64,000 nt of DNA from Colias croceus (lineage: Eukaryota; Arthropoda; Insecta; Lepidoptera; Pieridae): positions 4,278,001-4,342,000 of the forward strand of contig NC_059538.1 in assembly GCF_905220415.1 (NCBI RefSeq), read 5' to 3'. The notes under the pieces were generated by a model. The model ran no database searches. It was not told where the DNA came from and worked only from the letters and a program-made list of their open reading frames with translations. This document shows positions 22,401 through 32,893 of the stretch, in pieces. The position numbers and the translations under genes were made by a program. Position 1 is the first letter of the stretch; each line of letters opens with the position of its first letter.

Positions 22401-25400
22401 AATGTATGTATATACCTACCTAAGTAACCCCAAATTCAATTCTTCCTGTATTTGAGCCGATTTTATAATCACTATTTTAAGTTAGGTTAAAGATACCTAT
22501 TGTAAACAAATTTTTGATTAATTAAATTTATAACAGCTAAAACTTAAAATACGAATACCAAAAATAAGCACTGTAGTCAGTAAGTTATGATTTAACAGAA
22601 TAATAGGGGATAAGAAACTTGGATTTAGGCTCTGATTTTCTCTCAGGTAACTAATCACAGGATATAAGGAAATTACACAATAATTATTTGTTGGCACGAG
22701 AACGTCACACGCGATACTGAGTTAACATAACTATCATTACCTTGATTTTCTACCAATGTGTAAAACGTAATTATATACATAAAGACACATATACATGACT
22801 GATGTAGATAGGTACCGCTATCGATAGGCCAGCCATGGCAAAATAATTATAGTATATGATATCATCTCTTTTTTTTATTCTTCGACATGTTGGTTTCCTT
22901 ACGATGTTTTCATTCACCATTTGAGGAGTGATGTTATCAACATGCGCAGTGAATTTGAAAATACTGTTTTCATGCACGCTCGCCTGGTCTCGAAACCCTG
23001 ACTTATCGATTTTAAGTCCGAGGTCCTAACCACTATAGATTATTATTGTCAAGTTTAGGTTATTAAATATCGATTCAATACACACTCGTTTTGGAGGGAA
23101 TCCTTGTTTGTGTACTTGACATAAATACTCTCATGCAGCGTGAGAGATTAAATGTGGATACAGTTTCAAATTGACTAAGTACCTATATTGTATGTATGTG
23201 ATATTGTGATAGTGATTTAGTTATGTCCTCGTCCTTATACTTTTTACCCTAGATACAAAATAAACTTAGAAGAAGCTATATATCTGCAGTTTCTTGAATA
23301 GAATAAAGTGCCCGTAATGAATAACAGGAAGCGTCCTATAATCTGTTTAGTTCTACGTGTTCCACTTAGAATACTACAAAGAAGCTTATAAAAGTTAATC
23401 CAATTGGCCTTTTATTAATAATAAGCAACATACCGTTCAGTACAAAAATGAGGATACACGTGCTTATTCAATAGATAGGTACGTGGGCATTTTCGCCAAA
23501 ATGTCTACAATCCAATTCACGGGATGTCCCACACATAAAAATTGCAAAAAAACTCAGGATTTTTAATTTAGAAGTGTTGAATTAATTTTAAATAGTTAAG
23601 GATGACTTAAGATTTCTTGTTTTTTATTTTACTTATGAGAAAATTAACCCAAAGTTCCAAAATTTAATCCTGAAAACTGACATCTTACGGATTGCAGTAC
23701 TGTCCCCTTTTCGAAATGTGATCTTTATTTAACAATTTCTCAGCAATTTCGCTATTTATTACTTACTGCAAACGTTTAAATTATTGTAATTTCGTTGTAG
23801 TTTTCAAGTGTAATAAACTCATAATACATTTTAATACAATTATATTATTTAAAATTAGTTTTAATCGTGTCCCCTTGGTATCTGTTAACTGGACATGTCC
23901 TGCACCGTTACCGTAAATGCTCAATAATTTCGTTCGGTTTTTTTTCTACCTTCCACAATTTTTTTATACAAATAGCAACACCAAATCGAACACGAGCTAT
24001 GTCAGCAACCATTTGAAGTGTCAGCCGTTTTAGCGTTCATTTTTGACAGTGTTGTGAGCGGTAACGGTCATTTTGCAAAGTTTTCACCTCATACTGAGCG
24101 GTAAGTGTTTCACGATTTTAGAACGATTTTGTAATGTTAATGTTAAAACAAAGGTAGTTTCACATGGTGACATTATTTGTGGCTTTATATAGAATAAAGA
24201 TATTCAATTATCTTAACATATATTCAGTTTATGATTAAAAATCTAAGAGAAGATGTGCGACCGTTACGTCCTTTTCGTTACCAAATGGCTGGTAACGTAT
24301 TAGCTGGACAAAAAAAGTAACGAACAGGACAGCGTAAATATGTGGATACACTGAGAGAATTTTTAGTACTATTTAATTTTTAATTGCTCTGCTTATTAGC
24401 CACCTGCCAAATGTAACTTGAGGTTTATAAATTTGCTTTTGCTCTGAATTTAAATTTATAACAAAATGCATGTCAACTATGAGAAAAATATGCTAGCTAC
24501 AAAACTACATTAAGTAAAAGCTTTATATTTTTTAAATTACGGCCATGGTCGAATTTTGCTAGGTGGCTCGATTTAAGTCTCTAAGTGTATTTTTAGAAGA
24601 TGTTGTTTCGACTTTTTTTAAATTACGTATGTTAATTTAAATAAGATAATTAATTATTTAAAAAAAAAGATTTTTGATTTTAACTAATAGTATGAACACA
24701 AACCGTTTTGAACTTTCGTTATTTTTATATAAGTCGATTCTTGTCCGTCTGTTTGTTTGTAATTTTATGTTTTAGGTACTTATAAAAATGGCACATACCG
24801 CTGCCGAAAAAATTAAGCGGTATAGGGAACGAATAAAAAGTGATCCCCAAAAATATGAAGAGTATCGTAAGAAAAATATAGACCGACTTAAACAAAAGCG
24901 CAAGAAGATTTTGATTTTTTTTGAAGTTAAATGAAACAGCATTTTTGGTGCTATAATTGTGATTTTAGACGCCTAGACACAATAGATTTTCTATTGTGTC
25001 TGTGATTCCGGGGGCTGAGGGATTAAGAACAACTTTTTATACTAAGTGAAAATTTTAAAACCTAAGCTCGTTTTAAAAACAATTATAGACTGAATTGTTG
25101 ATTTTTGATCTCATGTAAACATGTGCCTTAAATAATACCTAATGTAATGAAAGTCAAATAAAAATGATGAAAAGTAAGGTAAGCGGGTGTATTTAATTAG
25201 TCCCAGTATGTCCTCAACTTTACTATGTCAGGACCGTTACTGATTGGTCAGATATACGTGACTGTCCCCTGAAATATTGAAGAGTTTTGATAGTTTTTCT
25301 TTATTTTGTGAAAAAAATTTAATACTTTTTTATATAATTTCGAAACAAATGCATTCTCAAGTACTGATTGGTATTGAAATTCAAGATTTGCCCCTAGTTA

Positions 25401-28400
25401 TTTCATTAATAAAATAAAAGTTAAGTATTGCATTTTCGTAAAAGTAACGGTCATGACAATTTGTTACAAGTTACAATAAGTAATTATTTCGTTTTTGACT
25501 AGAGTTTATGATCATTTGCTAGACAGGACAATTATTAAGCTACTACATGCCAAAAAAACCCAATTCTAACTTTAGTTTTATTTCAAAAGCAAAATATTCT
25601 TAGGTAACGTTCTGGACCAAAAAACGTGCCTAAGTTACTATTTTTCACTATTTCATATAAAATCGGGGTTTAAAATTAAATTCAAAAGCGTTTTTAGTAA
25701 AATTTAATTAATCTATTAATCTAATAAACCAACAATTACCCAAAAAACTGAAAAAAATATTCAGTAGCATATTTTGAGAGGTGGTACCAATTGAAAAAAA
25801 AATGCCCACGTGTTTCTAATGAAAACTGACCGTTGTAAAATAAAAAAAATGTGTGTAACGTTTCCTTTTTCAAAAATACCGAAGCCAGCTAATGAAAAAT
25901 ATTATGTTAGATTCCATGGTTAGATTATTATAATTTTTAATTTTAGAAAACCTAAAAACATCGCCAACAATTAATAGGTAGGTAGGTAGGTACCTTTACA
26001 ATATCAACATAGCTTTATTTATAATTTATAGTCAATCGTGCGTTATAATTATAATGTAACATCGGAATTATTGTGAGCTTGGCTTAACGTTTTCTGTGAA
26101 ATACTGTGGTAGAGAGGAGCCTCATAAAGTGACGTTGACGATGACGGTAGCTATATTTACGTTCGCGTTTAGGCGTCGCCATTACGCGACCTCTATTCAT
26201 ATATCCACCTATTTTATTGCATTTCGTTCCAAAAATAGCAGTAATCTGAAAAACTGTTATGTGAGATAAATTAATAGTCCCAAAATTAAGTATTTATAGT
26301 ATACCTACCTATGTTATTGAACTCTGACAAAACCCCCAGAAAAATATTACCTAGGTACCTACCTACTTAATTGCTTTTAAACTTTCTCTCTTCATAGTTT
26401 ATGCAATTATTTACCATAGTACCTAAGTACTTATATTAAGTTCTTATGTCTCCATACTAATATTATAAATGCGAAAGTAACTCGCTGTCTGTCTGTCTGT
26501 TACTCAATCACGCCTAAACCACTGAACCAATTTTCATGAAATTTGGTATATAGATATTTTGATACCCGAGAAAGGACATAGGCTACTTTTTATCCCGGGA
26601 AAATGACGCAATCCCGGAAATCCCACGGGAACGGGAACTATGCGGGTTTTTCTTTGACTGCGTGGGCGAAGCCGCGAGCGGAAACCTAGTATATTATATC
26701 CATACTAATATTATAAATGCGAAAGTAACTCTGTCTGTCTGTTACTCAATCACGCCTAAACCACTGAACCAATTTTCATGAAATTTGGTAAAGAGATATT
26801 ATGATACCCGAGAAAGGACATAGGCAATTTTTTATACCGGGAAAATGACGCAATCCCGGAAATCCCACGGGAACGGGAACTATGCGGGTTTTTCTTTGAC
26901 TGCGCGGGCGAAGCCGCGGGCGGAAACCTAGTAACCATATATATTATATAGGTAGTCGTATAAAATAAAGTATTCATAGCATTTAATTCAACTAACATTG
27001 GTTAACTAGATATAGATAGGGAGGCGAGGTAGCTAAATGGCGTAATTAAACGGCGCCGTCGAGACTTATCAAAATCGATAGATAAAATAATTTCGAAAAG
27101 AAAAGCTTCTATGGTAAAAACCATTTTACCGGTGGGTTTGGCGTGTACGGATTTTCAAAAATGTAAAAAAAAATATTTACTTGGGCATTCTCGAGCGCGT
27201 CAGATATTCATACTACGTATGCCCCAAGTGCCTCTGATAACAACGGTAAGTATACTAATCTGCCGGTTTGCGTGGTGGGGCTAGGCATATTAATTCGTCA
27301 AAAATGCACAAAAAAAAATTTACTCGAGCGCGTCAGATTTTCGGAAGGGGTGTTAAGTAGGCCCCAAGGAAGCTCCCCTTAAAAAAACTGACGATTTCGG
27401 CGTGACGATAAGTTACGATGAATTTTTGAAAATGCAGAAAAAAAAGTCCTTTTGAAATACTCGAGCGCGTCAGATTTTCATAGGGGAGGTTTATCTCCGT
27501 CTCCTGAAAGCATATTTTCTTAATCTGACAAAAATGTTGGTGGGTTCTCTTAATCTGACCGAAAAAGGTTTGAGAGTTTCTTTTTTTTAATCATCGTTAT
27601 TTCATATCAATTTTTCTTAACACCCTCAGTTTTCGAGATATACTCAAAAAACCGGGAGTTTGAGTTTTTATGATGCTTCAAGTCAAAAAGTTTTAACTTT
27701 GGACAAAAATGTAAAGAGACCTTTTTTGTGTAAAATAAAATTACCTTTTTTGTTTATTCAAACTTTTTTTTTTGTAAAATGTATCGTTCGCGACTAATAT
27801 ACTGCAACGCGTTTTTCGGAAGACGAAATGGCTCCTCCAGACTTCCGGTCACGCGGAAACCGGCAGATTTTGTATTTTTAGTAAGTTTTAGATTATATTC
27901 TTCAAAATAAAAATAAAAACAATCGCGCTCGAGAATGCCGGATTAACGTTTTTTTTTTACAAGTTCGCGACCCTATAACTTGGCGGCGTCAAGGACTTAT
28001 CGTCAGATTAGTTAAATTTAGTCTTAAAACACTAAAATCAACCCCCAATATCTTAATCTGACGCGCTCGAGTATTTCAGACTATCGATTTTTTTTACTAA
28101 TCTGATCGTCTATCCTGGTAAATAGTTAACAAGGTCTTATTAGGTCTAAGGTATCTCTCATATCTTAAACTGCCACGCTCGAGTATTGCAGAAAATTTCC
28201 CTCTTCGCCTCCCTATCTAATAGGGTCATTGCGCCTGTTCGCGTCCACCTGCCTATTCGCGTCCATTTTGCGGACATCTTTTAGAAAATTCACGAAAATA
28301 AGTATACTTTAAGTAAAATTGTAATAAGAAAAATTTCCGATAATACCTCAATGTATAAGAGATATGCACACATATTCAAAATATGCCTGCGGACCGCCTA

Positions 28401-30555
28401 TCCTATTAAAAAAAATATTTAATTTTGGCTATTAAACGAGGGAGCTAAAACGCGCGGGATTTTGAGAAAAAAAATAGTGCGCAGCGTCGCGCTTGACGGT
28501 AAGTATCTTATTGTTAAATGTGAATTTTTGAATATGTAACTGTTTCTTTACTTTGCTAACAAAAGATGGAATAGTATGGATTATAAATCAACTTATTTAC
28601 TTAACAATTAATAGCTAAAATAAGGTGGACGCGAATTACTACACCGAATTTGTACAACTTCCATTTTGCGTCCACGGTGGGCGCAAACTATACCCTTAGT
28701 GCATAACAATAGAACATATTGCGTCCACATTGTTTTTCATTACGTTGCAATGAATTGTTTGTTAATATATGTAATTTAAAATAGATAGTAAATTTTTGAC
28801 TAAGACCACAAGTTGATAATTTAAATTTCATTCAAATTAGCAAATTTTTATGCTATTTTTTACTTTGATATCCGTCCGTCTGTATGTCCGTCTGCCGGTC
28901 TGTCTTTCTGTCAAAACCCTTTTTCTCAGTAACGAGTGGAGGTATAAAGCTGAAATTTATATTGAATACTCAAATCTACGGTCCCTTGAAGCAGTGAAAA
29001 AATCAAACTTAGAAGCCAAAGCAATCAAAAGATACAGCCGTTTATGCTACAAATTTTCGCAAATTTCGACATTTGCAAGGAAATCAAAACCTACAGGGTA
29101 CTTTACGTGAATACAGCCACTTGAAGTTTGGTACGAAGCAACGTCTTATAGCACAAATAAGGGAAATATTGAAAAAATAATCATTTACAGTTAAAACATA
29201 TGAAAAAAACAGGATGATACCTACGGAACCCTCAGTGTGCAAGTCCCACTTGCATTTGGCCAGTTTTTATTAAATAACTATATTCGTTAACAAATAATTT
29301 ATTAAAATCTAATTTTTATTTGCATTTATCTGATAAAACCCAATACACTCTAAATTCCTTTTCTAAGCTGGTGGACGCGAACTGGTCCACGGGTGGACGC
29401 AAACTGGAATTTTTGGACGCGAACTGGGTAAAACGCCTAATTCTGATATTTGTCTAGATAAATAAAAACCACATGATATTTCCAACACAATTGAAAGTAA
29501 ATCTTAAAATAGACTATGTAACGAACACGTTACATAAATTTTGCGTTGAAATTTGTTCTGGAACATTTTTATTTTCTCCTTCAAACTTTCCAACTGCACT
29601 AAGTGGACGCGAACAGGCGCAATTACCCTAGGTAGATAAAAAATATTAAATAATAAAATAAGCTTTCTGAGAGGTTATTAGGTTACTATGATTCTCATTT
29701 GCGTTCGATTTTCATATCAATCTGCAAGATGATAAGGACTATTATCAATACATTATACATACGTAGGTACCTATATTATGTATATTTATACATTCTTCAA
29801 ATGTCATTGCTGATCGCGCAATAATAAACATTAGGTATCTGAATTTATAGTTTATAGGTATTAATAATAAATAATCAACTAGCTTTCTGCGGCCTGCTTC
29901 GACCGCGTAGTCTAACTCATCAAAGCCCGCATTGTTCCTGTTCCCGTGGTATTTCCGGGATAAAATCTATCCTATGTCCTTCCTCAGCACTCAAGCTATC
30001 CCTGTACCAAATTTGAAGTAAATCCATGCAATACTTCTTGTAATGGATGTAACACGCTGGCGAATGTTCTCTAAACTTTCTGCCGATTTTGGTGCGGGGA
30101 GCTAAGCTCCAGTCATACATTAGGTAGGTAGTTAAGTACCTATTTATGAAACTTTTTTATCTTTATAGGAAAAGCAATGTTATATCGAAATGATTTAAAA
30201 AAATTGTGATTCATAAATTTTTATGAGTTAAAAAATAGGAAGGCAATAACGGTGTTTTTAAACTCTGCATAACGGGTACCCGCTTTATTTTTAAAAAAGT
30301 TTGGAATATGGGTAGGTAATTTTTTTTCCTCTTTTGGCTTCATACAGTACCTATACCTAGGCCTATTATTTTCGGAAATGTACTCAACAAACATAATTTA
30401 ATTATAAATATGTAGTAGTTATAGTACATTAGGTAGTTAGCATAATGGGTTTTATTCAAACACTAAAGCAAACAGTAAATCGTGCTGAAATCCAAATTAA
30501 ATTTAAAGGAATAGGTATTATAAGCGTCCAATGACCTACCATAATCCTTTCCCAT
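13470..30555 (-). CDS. Choline transporter-like protein (SLC44 / CTL2-like)
   Basis: A multipass membrane transporter of the SLC44 family (choline or related solutes). Thirteen coding exons in perfect phase: 30540-30555, 20045-20167, 19130-19311, 18849-19044, 17717-17838, 16672-16837, 16367-16592, 16098-16278, 15666-15804, 15146-15299, 14515-14806, 13874-14099 and 13470-13570, giving 707 aa (human SLC44A2 is about 706). Landmarks: DPDFNGPTRNRSCTDIIWL, KPYLIFFNIAKCLAPGTPIT, VCVEKCP, a central run of membrane helices, FLRKRITIAIALIREGSK, TFSTWYWTFHKRDLPFFTL, NRNAYIM-type FINKNAYIMCAVHGKNFC, and the C-terminal ERNDGSPEKPYFMSKNL. The first coding exon is only 16 nt (MGKDY plus one base). The exon 3 acceptor (AAAG at 19312) was chosen because it keeps frame with the strong exon 2 donor; a TAG acceptor 5 nt upstream would need a weaker donor. 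Intron 1 is packed with transposons. Confidence 0.94.
14948..15056 (-). other. Candidate extra exon in the SLC44 gene, phase-equivalent to exon 10
   Basis: A 109-nt stretch has an AG just upstream (GAAG) and a consensus donor AA|GTAAGT just downstream. It is open in the frame that enters after one codon base and leaves with two, exactly as exon 10 (15146-15299), and encodes SFIFVALFGLSMQYVLGTNF followed by HDKPVKSNDELFKVVTK. It is not homologous to the canonical exon 10 helix. It could be an alternative exon, a decayed duplicate or chance. Confidence 0.3.
16925..17146 (+). mobile_element. Lep1-type Helitron copy (SLC44 intron 5)
   Basis: Starts near AAATATTATAAATGCGAAAG and ends GGCGAAGCCACAGGCGGAAA then GCTAG. 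All family landmarks are present, including the AACCGATTATAATGAAATTT block and CCCACGGGAACTATGCGGG. Confidence 0.8.
18049..18441 (-). other. Unassigned 130-codon frame in SLC44 intron 4
   Basis: Not recognised. The frame is Cys-containing (VCNCDALFDSLRL, LFRCIGDLSTLQCQSPK, TGDTCVRNPAEAQ, KAVQCPEHLCACFHK) and has TTG rather than ATG at its upstream limit. In another frame just upstream (18471 downward) is a hydrophobic MVNFLPVFVLFCFVLLMCVIV stretch like a signal peptide, over a run of TTTTG repeats. A one-base slip there would join them into a small secreted Cys-rich protein. This could be a nested gene or its pseudogene, or chance. Confidence 0.25.
18653..18719 (+). pseudogene. THAP-domain first-exon fragment
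   Basis: ATG is followed by PSCVLRYCTNNTEKCKGITF, the start of a THAP C2CH zinc finger (C-x4-C, then the G-I-T-F before the usual H-R), then TCATCG and a perfect GTAAGT donor. The usual reading is FHR; here the frame gives FI, as if one base were lost. No downstream THAP exon was found in the window. THAP exons occur in P-element and Kolobok transposases and in host genes. It lies antisense in SLC44 intron 4. Confidence 0.45.
19590..19810. repeat. GC-rich retroelement fragment behind a poly-T run
   Basis: A run of about 20 T at 19593-19613 precedes 200 bp of GC-rich sequence (CGCGGACGCGGGGGTGAACT, CGTCCCCCCTTGACGGGGAC) unlike the AT-rich intron. It resembles an end of a reverse-oriented LINE, but no protein remnant is visible. 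The region lies in SLC44 intron 2. Confidence 0.4.
20374..20855 (+). mobile_element. Non-autonomous Helitron, second subfamily, long copy
   Basis: Begins near ACATATAATAAATCTGTAG and ends CGCGGACGGAGTCGCGGGCG then GAAGCTAG. It contains a (CTGT)n microsatellite at 20496-20528. The same family occurs at 38441-38738 and inverted at 42160-42463. This copy is about 170 bp longer because of an internal insertion around 20670-20815. Confidence 0.8.
22005..22242 (-). mobile_element. Lep1-type Helitron, full copy
   Basis: Read on minus it runs from TCCATACTAATATTATAAAT to a GC-rich hairpin region (GCGGGCGATGCCGCGGGTGG) and terminal CTAG. This is the typical 5' TC ... CTAG 3' organisation of Helitrons. 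Confidence 0.85.
22855..23035 (-). repeat. Lepidopteran SINE
   Basis: Read on minus: GGTTAGGACCTCGGACTTAA, ATCGATAAGTCAGGG and a GGTTTCGAGACC B-box-like stretch, then GAATGAAAACATCGTAAGGA. This is a common tRNA-related lepidopteran SINE layout. A shorter relative (GGACCTCGGACTTCAAATCG) is at 15876-15955. Confidence 0.55.
23481..25811. mobile_element. Non-autonomous TIR element with GTAACGG/GGACA motif arrays
   Basis: ACGTGGGCATTTT at 23481 is matched by its inverse AAAATGCCCACGT ending at 25811. The interior has many copies of GTAACGG or CCGTTAC together with GGACA/TGTCC, densest near both ends (23880-24120, 24255-24330, 25205-25270, 25440-25640), and one short coding remnant at 24788-24934. 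A clear target duplication was not found. It lies in SLC44 intron 1. Confidence 0.65.
24788..24934 (+). pseudogene. N-terminal fragment of a transposon-encoded protein
   Basis: 48 codons, MAHTAAEKIKRYRERIKSDP then QKYEEYRKKNIDRLKQKRKK, followed by an unrelated tail and stop. This charged helical opening, with the YRERIK-DP-KYEEYRKKN pattern, is familiar from the start of transposase-like proteins in insect genomes. A possible acceptor (TTTTAG at 24771-24776) precedes the ATG. The rest of the protein is absent, consistent with an internally deleted copy. Confidence 0.5.
25812..26450. other. SLC44 intron 1, AT-rich spacer
   Basis: No ORF or repeat of note apart from a GTAG tetranucleotide run near 25976-25990. 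Adjoins the right end of the 23.5 kb element. Confidence 0.4.
26451..26689 (+). mobile_element. Lep1-type Helitron, tandem copy 1
   Basis: From TCCATACTAATATTATAAAT to the hairpin region and CTAG at 26686-26689. Nearly identical to the copy that follows 9 bp later. Confidence 0.88.
26699..26931 (+). mobile_element. Lep1-type Helitron, tandem copy 2
   Basis: Head-to-tail with the previous copy, same TC start and CTAG end (26928-26931). It differs mainly by loss of one CTGT unit and a few substitutions. Confidence 0.88.
27013..28219 (+). mobile_element. 1.2 kb TIR element with CTCGAGCGCGTCAGAT motif array, copy A
   Basis: Starts TAGATAGGGAGGCGAGGTAG and ends with the inverse TTCGCCTCCCTATCTA. 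It is flanked by ATA on both sides (27010-27012, 28220-28222), a 3-bp target duplication. Inside are about seven copies of CTCGAG(C/A)...GCGTCAGAT in both orientations. No ORF, so non-autonomous. An inverted second copy lies at 62251-63473. A 3-bp duplication narrows the superfamily but does not name it. Confidence 0.9.
28221..29630. mobile_element. 1.4 kb TIR element with GTGGACGCGAAC motif array
   Basis: TAGGGTCATTGCGCCTGTTC followed by GCGTCCAC at 28221 is mirrored by GTGGACGCGAACAGGCGCAA then TTACCCTA ending at 29630. The outer TA on both sides may be a TA target duplication. Internal copies of GTGGACGC or GCGTCCAC occur near 28250, 28627, 28668, 28723, 29371-29430 and 29605. The 86-codon frame at 28850-29110 is not recognised. 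It abuts the 27013-28219 element with no spacer. Confidence 0.85.
29631..30539. other. SLC44 intron 1, distal part
   Basis: AT-rich non-coding sequence running to the 16-nt first coding exon. One truncated Lep1-type Helitron (29879-30065) is listed separately; nothing else is recognised. Confidence 0.4.
29879..30065 (-). mobile_element. Lep1-type Helitron, decayed copy
   Basis: Terminal CTAG then TTTCTGCGGCCTGCTTCGAC, followed by GTTCCTGTTCCCGTGGTATT and GGGATAAAATCTATCCTATG. The distal half is diverged. Confidence 0.65.
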
Positions 30556-31100
30556 TGTTACTTCACAGTTGCGGAATGCAGCTTCACTGTTTCTTCAGCT
30601 CACCACTATATTTTAGACGCACTTTAACCGTAATAATTGGATTATAATAGTGAGTCAGTATTTCGTCAAGTAAAGCAGTGATATTTTCGAATGACCGATG
30701 CGACGAGAAATTCTCACTAATTGCATTTAAGTGCCACTTTTGAAATCTCAAAGATTAGTAACTGAAACTTATTAAGTGAACATATTTAAATACTAGTAAC
30801 TAGTTCTTAATGGTGTTGCAACTTTACTTTGGTCACAAACTTTTGTTTACGTTTGTTCGAAAGTGAAAGTCTGACACTATAACTAGGTATAACACTCGCG
30901 TCTGTCTCCCGCCGGAGACCGACTGTGACTAAACTACTAAAGTAGTAAGTACGTTCGCCCGAGTACAAACACTGCACTACATTTACAACAATACAAAATA
31001 TGTGAAGTGAATCACTATTCAGTATTCAGTATTCACTTCATTCGTTGGAGTCGAGGCGAGACAAAAGGATCACACATTACAGCGATGCGGCACTTAATGG
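30556..31100 (-). promoter_or_regulatory. SLC44 5' UTR and promoter region
   Basis: Sequence upstream of the SLC44 ATG. The 30.9 kb part is locally less AT-rich (CGCGTCTGTCTCCCGCCGGA). Position relative to the start codon is the main evidence; the transcription start is not determined. Confidence 0.4.
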
Positions 31101-31941
31101 TCCCTCTCTTATCTAGAACATCATAATATCAATTAAGCCTCTTGTGTATGTATGTACAATGTGTACAAGGCACACTGTTCATTTGATTACAAATTTTATA
31201 CCTAGTCGAGAGAAAAACAAGGGTCGGACGCCAGTTTATTATTTATAACATTAATAAAAACTAAAATGCAAACAGCGAGAATATCATTGCGTGTTAATAC
31301 AAAAATAAATTTACCTCCTACAATAAATTATAATAATTTGCTCAATCAACACGTTCAAAATTAAAAAATGAATTGAAATGAATAGGTAGTTAGGTAGTTA
31401 CCTTCAATAACTTTGTCTTTCAGTGTAAATTGGCACAACACAATACAAGTCTCAACTCCACATCTTGAGCATCTCCATAACTTCTGTTGTGCTTCTGTGT
31501 GAGATTTGTTTTTGGTCTGAGTAAATTCGAATTCAAAGTGCAAATTCTGCACAAGACGCATGTGGCTCCATGTCAGACTCCACCGGAATTCTCATATCTA
31601 TACTTATTATTCTACGTCCTTTTCTGTCCAAAATAAAAAATATCTCAGTCTAGCAGGACGCAGAAGGCTGATAATAATCTACTTACTCGTCCCTAATAAA
31701 ATCGATCAGTTTAAAGATTAGAAAAAAATACGAGACGGGATTCGATTCGAACCCCCGTCTTTCTGCCATTCCAGGGAACTCTTTTCTATTCTTTAAAAAT
31801 ATCTCATATATAAATCATTTGAAAGCTATAAAACTAATATCAAACTGCAAACATACATAATATACGGGACTTCACCTAATTTGTATTTTATTAATATAAG
31901 TTATAAGACTTATAAGTAATATGACATACCTATTTAAGTAT
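31101..31941. other. Intergenic, no gene supported
   Basis: A 66-codon frame at 31361-31561 (minus) ends in a GT donor and contains LWRCSRCGVETCIVLCQ but has no partner exon. A tRNA B-box-like GGTTCGAATC (minus) is near 31750, probably a SINE relic. Confidence 0.35.
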
Positions 31942-32278
31942 TATGTTGCAGGCAAATTGTATTATTTTGCCGTTTACAAACGCTCGGCATTTTGTAATAT
32001 GTCGAGAATTCGTAATCAGAAATGTTTGGTTTGGATAAGGGGGTGGGTTAGGTTAGGTTCTTGTTTTTAAAACTACACAGAAATAGGAGCCCCGCGAAGT
32101 GGGGCTCCGTCGCGGTCGTCGGTTCGCGACTGTCTTTTTACAAAAAAATTTTTCCGTAATTCTACAGAATTTCGGAAAAAGTACCTACTATTTATATGCT
32201 CAGCATTTTACAAAATGCCGACTGCCGAGCGTTTGTAAACGGCGAAATAATATCTAAGTACAATTTGCCTGCGACATA
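31942..32278 (+). mobile_element. MITE with terminal TATGTYGCAGGCAAATTGTA repeats, copy 1
   Basis: About 50-bp imperfect inverted ends containing GCAGGCAAATTGTA and GCCGTTTACAAACGCTCGGC. At the centre is a strong hairpin, GGAGCCCC-GCGAAGT-GGGGCTCC (32089-32111). A related inverted copy is at 43195-43703 with compensatory changes in the hairpin loop only. Confidence 0.75.
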
Positions 32279-32893
32279 TAGATAAAATAAGGTACGGTAA
32301 ATATATCCATTTTAAATTGCTTTGATAACAGTATCTTTATTTAACTTTGTTTTTAATTTATAATTATTGGTATTCCCGTGTTCGTGTAATCATGGCATTA
32401 TTATGTTCGTTCTCAGAACCTTATCAGTCAGCATTTCATTAGAAATTTTCAAGTGACAAAAGTTTGATTTCGCCCGCATTTTAAAAGAAAAACCAGCGTA
32501 AATCCCTGTGGGATTACCGGGATAAAAAGTAGCCTATCTCTTATTCTTAAGCAAGACCGAACTAGAGTAAACTACTAAGGTGCATTGGCGTAATTCCGGC
32601 CACGGGGTAAATACGTATAAATTCAATTAATAAGTAACTAGTGTTCGATTAAGCAAATATGTATGCTTATAATATCAAACCTATAATATATCTTCATGCC
32701 CTTACTTCACGATACTTACGATAAAGCGATGCTAAGTGGTATTCACAAACTTCCGAAATTACCCCTCATTCGAAATTCCCTCAATGCACTATACATAATA
32801 TAAACAGTTTCAGATTTTTTTTTAAGAAAAGTATCATATAACTCTATAAGCAACCGATTTAAATTGATTAGAAATATTTTATTTCAAAATGCA

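Larger units (their letters stand above)
20856..23480. other. SLC44 intron 1, proximal part
   Basis: Non-coding AT-rich intron. It holds one full Lep1-type Helitron and one SINE, listed separately. The rest shows no ORF, RNA gene or recognisable repeat. Confidence 0.5.

Noticed and set aside
28850..29110. 86-codon plus frame in the 28221-29630 element
   Set aside because: No recognised domain; low-complexity start (RLYVRLPVCLSV).
31361..31561. 66-codon minus frame with LWRCSRCGVETCIVLCQ and a GT donor
   Set aside because: No partner exon or family match was found; kept as a note in the intergenic entry.
31740..31790. tRNA-like B-box (GGTTCGAATC on minus)
   Set aside because: No cloverleaf or A-box at the right distance; more likely a SINE relic.
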